Positions 36,396 through 49,758 of a stretch of 64,000 bases of DNA are shown in pieces. The stretch is from Neocallimastix lanati (nom. inval.). Taxonomy: Eukaryota; Neocallimastigomycota; Neocallimastigomycetes; Neocallimastigales; Neocallimastigaceae. A program made the translations under genes and the position numbers. The notes beneath the pieces are model-generated. The model was given only the letters and a program-made list of their open reading frames with translations, searched no databases and was not told the DNA's origin. How positions within the stretch are numbered: the first letter of the stretch is position 1; each line of letters opens with the position of its first letter. The DNA lies in contig JACVTC010000199.1 of the NCBI GenBank assembly GCA_016946835.1, positions 80,001-144,000 on the forward strand, written 5' to 3'.

Positions 36396-36532
36396 CATAT
36401 CAGATATTATTTATAATTAATAATTATTAAAACAAGAAAGACAATTTCATAATCTTCATTTTTTTTTTTTTTCTGTAACAACAAAAGAAAAAAAGTAAAG
36501 AAAGGATTACATATAGAAATAAAAATTAATAT

Positions 36533-36575
<43 letters not shown>

Positions 36576-37204
36576 TTTCATATCATATATATCTTATAAA
36601 TATATCTAATATATTATTCAAAACATACTTAAGTAAAGATAAATGAAACTAACGGAATAATTAACTATAAAAAGTGTATCCAAATCATTTTTTAAACTCT
36701 TTAAGATGTAACAAAAATAAATATATTTATAGTAAACTAAATGTAAACCAAAATAAAAAAAAATAAAAAAAAAAAAAAAAAAAAAGATTAAAAAGATTCA
36801 AGATGATTAGTTATTAAAGATAATATACATATATTTTTAATACTATTTTATTATTATATATCACTGATTAAAAAAAATCCTTTATTAAAATGAATATAGT
36901 CTATTGTAATAAAATAGTTACATTAATTATGTTTAAAAAATAATTACTTTTTAAAATATATTATTATTATTGATATAGTTACCAACACAACTTTTAATTC
37001 TATATTACAATCTATTATACTTAGAATATATAATAATATACGTTTTATAAACGTTTATAATATACTATTGAAATTATGAATAAGATTAACTATATAAAAT
37101 AATAGTAATTTGTTATAAATACAATTAATATATATGGGTTTATATGATTTTATTTAGATAATTCTATATTAATTTTAAAATAAGTTTATTAATAATTAAT
37201 GATA
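36396..37204. other. A+T-rich spacer between satellite arrays
   Basis: No gene. A-runs lie at 36538-36573 and near 36768-36785. Confidence 0.5.
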
Positions 37205-38165
37205 GTAATTTAATATTATTTATTATTTATTTATAAATACTCTTTTAATTTTTTTTTTATTATTTATTATTTATTATTTATTATTTATGAATAAATACTC
37301 TTTTAATTCTTTTTATTATTTATTATTTATTATTTATTATTTATTAATAAATACTCTTTTAATTCTTTTAATTATTTATTATTTATTATTTATTATTTAT
37401 TATGTATTATGTATTATGTATTATGTATTATGTATTATGTATTATGTATTATGTATTATGTATTATGTATTATGTATTATGTATTATGTATTATGTATTA
37501 TTATTTATTATTTATTATTTATTATTTATTATTTATTATTTATTATTTATTATTTATTATTTATTATTCAATTATTTATTATTTATTATTTATTATTTAT
37601 TATTCAATTATTTATTATTTATTATTTATTATTTATTATTTATTATTCAATTATTTATTATTTATTATTTATTATTTATTATTCAATTATTTATTATTTA
37701 TTATTTATTATTTATTATTTATTATTCAATTATTTATTATTTATTATTTATTATTTATTATTTATTATTTATTATTCAATTATTTATTATTTATTATTTA
37801 TTATTTATTATTTATTATTTATTAATAAATACTCTTTTTATTATTTATTATTTATTATTTATTATTTATTAATAAATACTCTTTTTATTATTTATTATTT
37901 ATTATTTATTATTTATTATTTATTATTTATTATTTATTATTTATTATTTATTATTTATTATTTATTATTTATTATTTATTATTTATTATTTATTATCTAT
38001 TATTTATTATTCATTTATTTATTATTTATTATTTATTATTCAATTATTTATTATTTATTATTTATCATTTATTATTTATTATTTATTATTTATTAATAAA
38101 TACTCTTTTAATTCTTTTTATTATTTATTATGTATTATATATTATTATGTATTATGTATTATATA
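37205..38165. repeat. TTATTTA heptamer satellite with higher-order structure and a TTATGTA sub-block
   Basis: Long plus-strand array of the 7-mer. At about 37400-37500 every unit is the variant TTATGTA (about 14 copies). From 37565 the array shows a higher-order pattern in which TTCAATTATTTA recurs every 5 to 7 heptamers. The TAAATACTCTTTT block recurs near 37235, 37300, 37350, 37827, 37877 and 38098. Open frames of up to 269 codons (YYLLFII repeats) are artefacts. Confidence 0.93.
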
Positions 38166-39912
38166 TGCACTATACATCAAAAAAAAAATAATAATAATAA
38201 ATAAAATTTTAATTTAAAAAAAAAAATTTAAAAAGTTTATATAAATTTGAGTCATATAAAAAATTAGATTTACCAAAGTTCTCATTACCTATTAAAAATT
38301 CATTATATTCAACAATATAAAAAAGTATATAAAGTATTTTTAAATGTTTTTATATTGCTTCCTATATATTTTTTTATATTAAGATCAAAATAAATAAAAT
38401 AACATAACAGCAATATAAATATTAATAATCCTATTAAGTAGTATTATTATACATATTTTATTTATTAATAATTTATTATTCAAATTCTAATATAATAAAA
38501 AAAAAAGTATTAAAAATAAAATGTATTTTTATATATAATTTAAATATACTTTTTGATATAAAATAAGAAATATTAAATGAACTGTAATAAAATCAATTAT
38601 ATTATTAAAAAATAAAATATAAAGGAAAAAAAATAATAGTAATAACAAAAACACGTTTTTTTTTTGTTTTTGTTTTTGTTTTTTTTATTAAAAAAAAATA
38701 AATTAATATTTTAATTATGTTTATAATTATGTTTATATTTTTTTTTTTATTTTATAGTATTTTTATTTTATTTTTATATTCTTGTTTTTCCTTTTTATTT
38801 ATAATTTAATAATAATAATCATTGAAATAAATTTAAATAATATAAAAAATAATTATAATAATAATAATAATTATTTTTTTAGTATTTTATATATATATAT
38901 ATAAATGAAACTATATAACAATAATATTTTAAATATTGAAATAAAATATGAATTAAATTATAAAAAAAAAGATATTAATAATAAATTATTAATAATAAAA
39001 ATAAAATAAAAATAAATATGTTATAAAAAAAAAAAAAAAGTTCATATCTTTATGTATATTAATATTTAAATTTTTAGAAAAAAAATATATATGTATCTTT
39101 ATATATATATATTTATATATCAATCAATATACTTTTTTATTTATTTATTTATTTATTTATTTAACAGGATTTAATAAGAATAAAAAAGGGAAAAAGTAAC
39201 CTTTAAAATAAATATACCGTATCAAAATATATATATATATATAATAAAAATAGGAATTTATCTTTTTACAATAGAATTTTAAATTTATCTTTTTACAATA
39301 AAATTTAATTTACAATATAATATATAAAATAAAACAGTAAGAATTATAAATTAAAAAATCTAAAAACAATACACACACTAATAAAGCACTCTAATAAACC
39401 TTTATATATAGATATATTATATACTTAATTATATTATTATATATGATATTATTTTTTTATTTTATTTTAGGTTATATATATATGTGCAAATTAATAAAAA
39501 AAATTATAAAAAAAATAGTACAGATAATAGATATTCAAATTAAAATTTATATATATATATTTATATTTTTTTTTTCTATAAATTTAAATCTAAACTAAAA
39601 AAAAAAAAAAATACATTTTATTTACTAAATAAAAAAAAAAGATTGAAAAGAAAAAAATATATATATTATTTACTCTGTTTACTCTGTTTTTAATAAAAAC
39701 AATTTTTGTTTTTTTCTTTTTCTTTACTTTTTCTTTTCTTTTCTTTTTCTTTTTTTTCAATTATTAATCAATTTCTTTCAATTATTATTATTATTATTAT
39801 TACTACTATTAATATTACAAAAAAAAAAAAAAAATTTTATATGAAAATTAATGATTATTTTTTTTCTTTTTTTTTTTAGGATGTTATTGATGGTTAAGGA
39901 TTATTAAATTAC
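38166..39912. other. 3' flank of the HMG-box gene, A+T-rich
   Basis: No gene. TA-repeat tracts (39231-39243, 39475-39482) and a CTTTT-rich stretch (39705-39755) are present. Any 3' untranslated region of the HMG gene lies at its right edge. Confidence 0.5.
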
Positions 39913-42006
39913 TTAAGTTGAAGCTGTCTTTTGTTTCTTGGCTTCTAACCACATTTCCATTTCTATAGCATAACGTTTCTTATCCTCTTCAGATTTTTGT
40001 ACATATTTAGCCTTATCTTCAGCAGATAATTCTTTCCAAGCAGCTGAAATCATTTTACTAATTGGACCTAATGAATTCTTTGGATATTTAGCAGTATATT
40101 GTGGACGAACTTCACGAAGGAAGAATAAGAAAGCAGAAGAAGGATGCTTTGGTTGAGTTGGATCTTTTGGGGCACGAAGTCTTCTCTTTGGGAGAGGAGT
40201 CATTGGGAATGGTGGCATACCAACTTGTGGATAACCAAGATAACCAAAGTTAGCAGTATCTTGAACTTCTTGGGAACCACTTTGTGGAGATTGTGATAAT
40301 GGAGATTGACCAAGTGGTAAAGTAACAGCAGCTGGGTTAATTTTCTTTCCACGGAAACTTTCACGTTGAGCCTTAGCTAATTTTTGAATATTATCAAAGT
40401 CCTTACGTAAACGTTTAGCTTCCTCATAGAATTTATTCTTTTCTTCTTCTGGAAGGAATTTCCATGCTTCACCAACACGTTTACTTACTTCAGATACTGA
40501 AATATCTGGATGTTCATTCTTAATCTTGTTACGAGTAGTTCGATTAAAAAGAAGATAAGCATTTGGAGGTTGTTTAATTGGTACAGTTTGGTAACCAAAT
40601 GGAATTGGTGGGAAAGCATATGGACCATAGGGATAGTATAAAGAAGGTGAACTGATAGAACTACCAGAAGTAGATGGTGAGGCATCTTGAACAGGTCTGT
40701 TACTAAATCTTCTCTTCTTTCTTGTATAATTTGGACGACGAGTATATACATAATCTGGATGTTCACGATCAAAGTTATTCTTTAACATTTGAGCTTGAAG
40801 TATGAAATTATTTTTTAAATCCTAATAAATAAAAAATAATAATAAATAAATAAATAAATATAATAAATAAATATAATAAATATTAAAATTAATAATAAAA
40901 TTAATAAAATATATCATATAATATATTTATATGTTTTGTCTATGTTTTAATAAATTTTAATATAATTTAATGATTTATCTGATTATATGACTATAATATA
41001 TTATAATGTATTAAATATTTTTAAAAAATGAACCAATCATAAATTGTTAAATAAACAATGATTATAAACCTTATTTTATAATAATTATTGCAATTAAACT
41101 TTATGGTCCATGTAATTAAAAATATAATAAAAAAAATTTTTTTTATTTTAATATATTTAATTCATATAATCATAGGAATCATTCATTATAGAATAATTAA
41201 TGATAATAATAATATAATATTAATGATAATGATGACAATGGCTTTAATATTATTATCTTTATTATCATTATTATTATTGTTATTATTATTGTTGTACTTA
41301 CAGCATCCATCTTTGCCCATTCATCACCTAATATAGTACTAATTTCAGATGTTGCTAAAGTTGGATTTTGAGATGAAAGTTCTCTTCTTCTCTTTACAGA
41401 GAAGATAAGGAAAGCATTCATTGGACGCTTAACTTTTGGAGTTGATGAATCTGGAGTTGATGAATTATTACCAGATAACTCATCTTCAGTAGCTTCCATA
41501 GTTAAATTATTTTGAAGTGGTTTTTGAAGGTCAGTATGAAGACCTACAAATTGTTGATTTTGCCAACGAGCTTGATTATTCTTATCAACAGCAGTCTGAT
41601 CAGTATCTACATATTCCATCATATGGTTTGGACTTTCAAAACTAGATTGGGCTCCTGGACGAGTAGTTTCCGTTTGTAAAGTTTGTAAAGTATGATGAGA
41701 AGGAGCTTGTGAAAATTGTGGTTGTTCTCTCTGGGCAGTACGATCAGATAAAGATTGAAGTTGCTGTTGTTGAGAATATACTTGATCTGGATGTTGAACG
41801 GTAGCATTATCAGTCACCATAAAAGTTGGGTCTTGAACACCATAGAGGTCGAAAGATTGGGAGGTTATATCGGATAATTTATTACTTTGTTGAGTTTGAC
41901 GGGCTCTTTGTCTATTAGTATGTTGTTGTGAAACTTGTCTTTGTTGAGATTGCGCTTGAAACTGCACTTGTTGCTGTTGCAACATTCTAGGGTTATAATG
42001 AAACAT
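39913..42006 (-). CDS. Triple HMG-box protein (one MAT/SOX-like box and two further HMG boxes), two exons
   Basis: Exon 1 is 42006-41302, exon 2 40821-39913. The intron starts GTAAGT and ends TAG, phase 0, giving 537 residues. Residues 1-190 are Gln-rich (LQQQQVQFQAQSQQRQ), like a transcription activation region. Box 1, about 191-270, begins KVKRPMNAFLIFSVKRRREL, is split by the intron after WAKMDA, and ends in REHPDYVYTRRP plus a KKRR basic tail. That ending resembles the C-terminal extension of fungal mating-type and SOX HMG boxes, which bind DNA sequence-specifically. Box 2, about 318-380 (KQPPNAYLLFNRTTRNKIKN), and box 3, about 454-526 (QPKHPSSAFLFFLREVRPQY), look like general HMG boxes. 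Between them are Pro/Gln/Ser-rich linkers. Expected to be nuclear and DNA-binding or bending. Whether it has any role in mating cannot be told from sequence. Confidence 0.88.
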
Positions 42007-43537
42007 TTTATTTATATATATATATGTATTTAATTATTTTTCTTTTTCTTTCTTTCTTTCTTTCTTCTTACTTTATTTCAAACTACTCAATATCAAAGTA
42101 TAATAATAACTATATATAAATAGAAAAATTCTTCTTTTCGTTATTTAATAGTTTTACTCTTCTAAATAAACTTTAAATATATAAAATAAAAAGTAAAAAA
42201 GTAAAGATTAATTATGTTATTAAAAGTTCATATTATTATATCTAATATTCAATTGAATTTCTCGTAATCTAATTTATTTTATTTTATTTTTTTTTTTTGT
42301 TTATAAACATATAAATTATTATTATAAAAACTACAACTAAAGATATTAAATATATATATATATATAAAGTTTAAGATAAAATAAAAATAAAAATAAACTC
42401 AAATAAAGAGAGATGTATATACATTATTAAAGACTTCGAAAAGATAGAAAAGTGATAGGTATTGTAAAGATATTATTTTTTTTTTTAGTTAAAATCTTAT
42501 ATATATATAATAAATTTAATTAAAAAAAAAAATATTTTATTTTATTTTATTTTATTTTTTACTTAAATTAAATAATATATTATAAATATAAAAAAAATTA
42601 ATTATGAAATTAAAATAAAATGAAAATTAAAATAAAAATATTAATAAAAAAAAAAAAAGGAAAAAAAAAATAGAATTTATAGAGATATATTGTACTATTT
42701 AAATATATTCAATTAAAATTAAATTTAAAATAATTATAATTAAAATATAAAATTTATGTATATCTATTTATATGGATCTTCATAAAGTATTATATTGATA
42801 ATATATGGTTTAACATATATTATAATATATTGGATTATATAATGGTATTTACTTGACATTCATTGACAACCTCTATTTATTACATTACATTGAGTAATAT
42901 AAAACTTTATATTTCACATGATTTAAAATATAATTAAATATATTGAGTAAATATATTAAATTAAAAAATAAAAAATTTTTTACATATAATATATTATTTC
43001 AAATATTATTATATATTAACAATACTAATTTATTATATATATTTTCAAATATTTATATTAAATAATATATTTTATAAAAATTTTTATGTTGTCCATATAA
43101 ATAGTACAATAAGTAAATACATTTTTTTATAAGGGACAACATACTTTTATTTATGTAAAAATGTATTATTTTATATAAATTCAATATAATCATAAATATA
43201 ATTATTTTGTAATTGTAAAATAGTATCAATGTAATGTATTTAAGATGTATATTTTCTATATAATAAAATTTTATACTATTATATTATCAATATACAGAAA
43301 AATACATGTAGGATATATTTATATTCTTTCTTAGTATATGGTATGATATATTTTACAATATATTGGCTTATATAAAAAACTTTTTTCTAATATGAATCAT
43401 ATATTAGTTTTATAATCTAATCTATTAGTATTTAATTATTTATTAATTCAATTCATTTACTTTTTTCTATCAATGAATAATTATTTAACTTCAATTGAAA
43501 AGTTTATTTATTATTATTAAATATTATTATTATTAAA

Positions 43538-43585
<48 letters not shown>

Positions 43586-44448
43586 ATATTATTAATTATT
43601 TATTTATTATATTATTAGAGTGTATAATACACAGCAGAATGGAAAATAGAACACATTCAAATAGATATATATTTTAATCATACACTATTTAAAATATATT
43701 GTATTCTTTATTCGTAATATATTACTTTATATTATACATAAATTAATGTTAAAAAGTAATAAATTAATGTCAATATTATAAACAATTGAAATGTTACATA
43801 CTTTAATAATCCAATGATTTATATATATATAAAGTTATGATTATATTAAGTTACTTCATATACATATATAATAATAATATTAACAAATAATATATATTTA
43901 ATTATATATATTCTTTTATATATACTAAAAAAAAAAAAAAAGTCTTTGGAGATTTTTTGGTTAGATTCTATGGGAAATATTTTTTATACCTTAATTACCT
44001 TAAATTAAATAATAAATATTGAATATTAAATAATAAATATAAACTATTAAATATTAAATATTAAAAATATATATTGTATATTGAATGGTTAATATTAAAT
44101 AATAAATATAAAATAGTAAATAGTAAATAGTAAATAATAAATAGTATAAAATATATATTGAGTATTGAATATTGAATATTGAATATTAAATATTAAATAG
44201 TACAAAAATAATATATTTTTTATAAAGTTTTTTATATACTTTAAATATATATTATTATAATAATTTTTAAATACTTAACAAATATATTAACAGCTCTATA
44301 GCTTTTTCTTTTTTAAACTTGTTCTATTCCATAAATACTACTAAATAATTTGATTTGATTCTAGTTTATATTTTCTTTATATTTTATTATATAATAGATA
44401 TATTTTTAAGTATATTCAAATTTCAAAGTTTATTAAAGAGTATGTTTC

Positions 44449-44490
<42 letters not shown>

Positions 44491-44835
44491 ATGTTTAACT
44501 TTTTAAAAGATAAAGAAAAAAAAAAAAAAGTTACAATAAATTTTATTAATTTAAATTTTAACAATTATTTAATTTTTTTTTATAATTATTATTTTATATA
44601 TTAATACATAAAAGTCAGAGAAAAAATGTTTATATATGATACAAATTTATTTAACAGATTTAATTATTGTATAATGATTTAAAAATTATAATAATTAGAT
44701 TTTCAATTCAAAAACGAAACCGAATAAAAGTTATTATTTTGTTAATACTACATAATTACAAATATTTTTCTTTTTCTATTCTAAAAAAATATATATATAT
44801 ATAAAGGTTAGGTATATATTAAATATATATGGGAT
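42007..44835. other. Upstream region of the HMG-box gene, A+T-rich
   Basis: No gene. It includes an ATT microsatellite (43498-43585), the inverted pair TATGTTGTCC (about 43086) and GGACAACATA (about 43134), TA-rich dinucleotide tracts, and a pure A-run (about 44451-44489). A patch at 43990-44215 repeats ATTAAATA/ATTGAATA words. Confidence 0.45.
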
Positions 44836-45165
44836 GTGCATTTCGCAATATCGCGTATAATATTTTTTAAATAAAGCCATACAATTTTAAGATATTCTAT
44901 ACAATCATAAATAAATATATAAATAATTATTATTTTAAAAGAAATAATAATATATTTTTTCAATCGAATATGATTAAATAATAATATATTATATTAAAAA
45001 AGAATTATAAAAAATTATTTTTATAATTATTAATAAATTATATATATATAAATATTTATTATTAAATATTTAATTATTATTTATTTAATTATATTATTTG
45101 ATTATTAATAAACAAGCCACATGCAAAAATATTCCATATTACAAAATACACGATTGGAAATGCAC
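44836..45165. mobile_element. Putative MITE with GTGCATTTC terminal inverted repeats
   Basis: The left end GTGCATTTCGCAATATCGCG (44836-44855) is mirrored by the reverse complement of the right end, GTGCATTTCCAATCGTGTAT, ending at 45165. Further in, TAATATTTTTTAAATAAAGCC on the left matches GGAATATTTTTGCATGTGGC from the right. The length is 330 bp and the core is non-coding. The ends resemble those of the 8792-9332 element (TGCATTTCG; internal GTGGCTT). No target duplication was identified. Confidence 0.5.
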
Positions 45166-46740
45166 TAGATTCAAATTATATAAAATTATCCTAACCTTTA
45201 GATTTATATATTATTAATATTGTTAAATATAAATATATGAAATAAAATAATAAAAAAGTTTTTAAATATTTTTTATTTCAAATATTTCTCTGAAACTATC
45301 ATACACACATTTTATAGATAAGTTCATAAGTGTTATTTCTTTTTTTTTTATTTTTTTTAAAAAAAAAAAAAAAAAACTATTAAAGAGATATTCTTAATAA
45401 ATAAAAGTTAAAAAGAAAGATTCAATCAAGGACATAAATAAAAAATTTTATTGTGATAATAATAATTAATATGTCCATAATTAATAATGTTATGGTTGTT
45501 CCATACATTTAATAATTAAACTAATTACTAATTCCAAAAAATTTAATTATTTTAATAAAGCATTAATAATCAATAAGATTAAAATTTATTTATTAATTAT
45601 CTTTCATTTTAAATAAACCTTTAAATGATATTGAAAATTCCTTTTTTTTTTTTTTTTTATTTTATTTTTATTTTTTTTAATGAATTATGAATACATTCTT
45701 ATAACATTTTCTTTCCCTTATTTAAAAAAAAATATATTATTATTATTGTTGTTATATACTATAATTTTTCATAATTTAAATATTGAAAAAATTAAAAATT
45801 CCAAAAAAAAAAAAAAAAAAAATAATATAAAAAATAAAATAATAAAAAATAAAAATATAGAAATTAAAAAAAAAAATTCTTATATATATTACATTTTATA
45901 TTTTATACCAACATCCTATATTATTATAATAATGTGATTTTCACTTAAATTTAAACAAGATACACATAATTATATTATTTTAGAAAGTGTAACTTTTTAT
46001 TTAATTCGGAAATCAAAGTTTGAATGAAATTACATTTTGATGCAACCATTAACGAAATGGTTAATCATTATTATATTAATGATAATATTATAGTTATTTT
46101 ATTTTATTTCATTCAATCTGTACTTTAGTTATTTTCATATTCTACTATTTATTTTATTTTATTTTATTTTATTTTATTAACCACTACATTTGCTACCTTC
46201 ATTCTCTACTCAACCATTCTCAATCTGCTAGAGTTGAATCAAACTTTAATTTTTTTTTTTTTTTTTTTTTTTTTTTGCTTAACTGAGGTTTATTTTTTGA
46301 TATATCAACAAACCATATATAAATATTAAATATTTGAATAGATTTAAATCAATTGTTAATATTATATAGTTTAAATTCTCTATTTAAATGGTCAATATTA
46401 CAAATCAATTTTAATATATGTTTTAAATTTATTTATTAAGATAATTTTTTTTTATTTTTATTTTATTTCAATATTTATTTATGGTAATATTTTTTCTTAT
46501 TTGAATTCATTTTTTTTATATGGGGAAATTAGCCAACCTAAAATTGCATAATTAAATATAACGTGTAATATAATTATAATTAATTGAAACATATATCATA
46601 ATATACTTGAATTTATTCTCTTAGTAACCTTAAATTGGTATTAAAAAAAAAAGCCATGTTTTTTTTTTTATTTTATATTAAAATATTTGTTTCTTTTTTA
46701 TTAGTATTACTATTGGAAATAATTCATTTTAATTTCATAT
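45166..46740. other. A+T-rich spacer
   Basis: No gene. The word CAATCTGTACTTTA followed by (TTTTA)n occurs at 46107-46176 and recurs twice at 55.3 kb. The small hairpin AACCATT-aacga-AATGGTT lies near 46043-46061. T-runs lie near 45640 and 46250-46276. Confidence 0.45.
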
Positions 46741-46754
46741 TAACAATTAGTAGA

Positions 46755-47690
46755 TTATGATAAATAATAAATAATAAATAATAAATAATAAATAGTAAAT
46801 AATAAATAATAAATAATAAATAATAAATAATAAATAATAAATAATAAATAATAAATAATAAATAATTGAATAATAAATAATAAATAATAAATAATTGAAT
46901 AATAAATAATAAATAATAAATAATTGAATAATAAATAATAAATAATAAATAGTAAATAATAAATAATAAATAGTAAATAATAAATAATAAATAATAAATA
47001 ATAAATAATAAATAATAAATAATAAATAATAAATAATAAATAATAAATAATAAATAATAAATAATAAATAATAAATAATTGAATAATAAATAATAAAAAG
47101 AATTAAAAAAGTATTCATTAATAAATAAATAATAAATAATAAATAATATTAGAGTATTTATTAATAAATAGTAATAAATAATATTAAAGAGTATTAATAA
47201 ATAAATAATAAATAATAAATAAGTAATATTACATTTATTAATAAATAATAAATAATATTAAAAGAGTATTTATTAATAATTAAATAATAAATAATAAATA
47301 ATAAATAATAAATAATAAATAATAAATAATAAATAATAAATAGTAAATAATAATAATTGAATAATAAATAATAAATAATAATTGAATAATAAATAATAAA
47401 AAGAATTAAAAGAGTATTTATTAATAAATAAATAATAAATAATTGAATAATAAATAATAAATAATAAATAATAAATAATAAATAATAAATAATAAATAAT
47501 AATAAATAATAAATAATAAATAATAAATAATAATAAATAATAAATAATAATAAATAATAAATTATAAATAATAAATAATAAATAATAAATAATAAATAAT
47601 AAATAATAAATAATAAATAATAAATAATAAATAATAATAAATAATAAATAATAAATAATAAACAATAAATAGCAAATAATAATAAATGAA
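46755..47690. repeat. Heptamer satellite in inverted orientation (TAAATAA on plus strand)
   Basis: Same 7-mer as at 35.6-38.1 kb, but the A-rich strand is on top. The reverse complement of the TAAATACTCTTTT block occurs at about 47095-47120, 47150, 47188, 47257 and 47400-47425. The TTCAATTATTTA variant also recurs, as TAAATAATTGAA. Array ends fade into ordinary A+T-rich DNA. Confidence 0.93.
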
Positions 47691-48721
47691 TTATTGGAGA
47701 TAATGATTTTCTAATAATAAAATATATATATATATCAATAATATATAATATATATGATTGTAAATATTTATTAGTTTTATTAAACATTATATGAAACTAA
47801 ATAGAGTGATATATATTTTTTTATTAATATATAAAATTTTGGAAGTAAGAACAACTTTTTTAAAAAAGAAAGTTAAGATAAATAATTTATTTGTTAGGCA
47901 TATTAATATTAAATAATTTAATTTAAAAATAATTAATATGCTATTAAAATTATATAATTATATAATTCTTAAAATAATCATTTTTTTTTTTCCCATCATT
48001 GAACTAAATAAAATTCCATAAAATATGCATGTAGATATAATTTTCAATTATAATTATTCAATAGTATTTATAATATTTGATAGAATAATTTCTTTACTCT
48101 ATATTTTATTTTCTTTTATTTTATCTTAAATTAAACTCAATTATATATTAGTTATTTTTTGTAAATAGATTAGATGAATTTTTATTTTCTTATTTGATAA
48201 ATCACAATTATAAAAAAAAAAAATTATTAATAATTAATAATTATTATATACATAATTTATATATATTTTAAAAATAAAATTATTAATTTATAAATAAATT
48301 TAATTATTTTATTTTATTTAATTACATATTATTATTATTTATTACTATTATTATTATTTTTTTTTTTTTTAAAAATGTGAAAGTTTACAAATAATTTATT
48401 TTTTCTTTATTAAAATTTGAATAAATTTCTTTTTATCACTTTATCACTTGTTCTTATTAATATAAAAATTTTTTTAATAAAACACAATAAAAATGAAAGT
48501 AATTAATTATTCTGCTTATATTTATATTTATGTATTTATATTTATATTTATATTTATGTATTTATATTTATATTTATTTTTTTATATATAAAATATTTAT
48601 TTTAAAAAAATATTTAAAAAAAAAAAAAATTTAATAATCATATTTAGAAATATTTTTTTTTCTTTTTATGAATAAAAAGTTCACAAAAAAAAAATTTTTT
48701 TTTTCTTTATTAAAATTTAAC

Positions 48722-48757
48722 ATAAATATTTTCTTATATATATAAGAAAATATTTAT
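48722..48757. repeat. Perfect 36-bp palindrome
   Basis: The arms ATAAATATTTTCTTATAT and its exact reverse complement meet without a loop (centre of CTTATATATATAAG). It contains C/G pairs, so it is not merely a TA run. Confidence 0.9.
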
Positions 48758-49674
48758 ATATAATATATATAAATATATTATTTTTATTTTTTTTTTGTCT
48801 TTTTATTAATTTCCTTATTAATAGAGAATCCATATTTATTAATTAAAAAAAAAAAAAATTCTTCAATTTATATTTATCTTCCTAAAATGTTTATACAAAG
48901 TTTGATTGAACTATCAAAAATAGTATAAAAAAAAAATAAAAAACAATAAATCCAATAAAAACGTTTATAGATTATATTAAAAAAAAAAAAAAAAGAACAC
49001 CACAAATAACAACACATATATATATATTTATTTATATTTAATTAAATAATATTAATAATTATAATGATATATTATTAGTAATAACCATATCATTAAAAAA
49101 CGAAATAAAATTTTATAAAAAGGGCAAAATAGAAAAAAAAAAAAAAAAAGGCAAAATTAAAAATAAAATAAAATTAAATAAATGAAAAAAATAAAAAGAG
49201 GAACACTATATATAATAATTACCAAGAATTTGTTAATTAATATAATATTAATACTTGAAAAAGCTTTAATAATTTTTTTTTTTTTTTTTTTTTTAATTTT
49301 ATCATTTTCTAATTTTATTTCTATTTCTATTTTTTTTTGTAATTTTTTTTTTTTTAAATATAAATAATTTTATTTTAATATTTAATTTTTAATAATTTAG
49401 ATAAAAAAAAAAAAACAATAATAAAAAAAAAAAAAACAATTATTTTAATTAATTATATAACAAAAGTTTTTTTTTTTTATTGTTTTTTTTTTTTTTTTTT
49501 TATAAATTATTAAAAAATATATTTTAAAAAATAAATAATTTTTTTTTTAAAAAAAAAAAAAAATTCGATATTAATTTATAATTATATTAATATTAATTTT
49601 TTTTTTTTTTTATATATTTTATATTTTATATTTATATATTTATATATTTTTGTTTATATATATATATTATGTTT

Positions 49675-49702
49675 AAAAATTGTAATATATATTACAATTT
49701 TT
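49675..49702. repeat. Perfect 28-bp palindrome
   Basis: AAAAATTGTAATAT and its reverse complement are directly adjacent. It lies about 615 bp beyond the stop codon of the transporter gene. Confidence 0.9.
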
Positions 49703-49713
49703 ATATTTTTCTT

Positions 49714-49758
<45 letters not shown>

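Noticed and set aside
37287-38096. 269-codon frame of YYLLFII repeats and similar frames at 35.7-36.3, 46.7-47.8 and 20.3-20.9 kb
   Set aside because: A 7-bp unit without stops is open in all three frames; products are artefacts of TTATTTA or TTTTATA satellites.
41088-41336. 82-codon plus-strand frame
   Set aside because: It overlaps the HMG gene intron and exon 1 edge on the other strand; low complexity.
45680-45937. 85-codon Ile/Lys/Asn-rich frame
   Set aside because: Made of A-runs and T-runs with no complex sequence; no support as coding.
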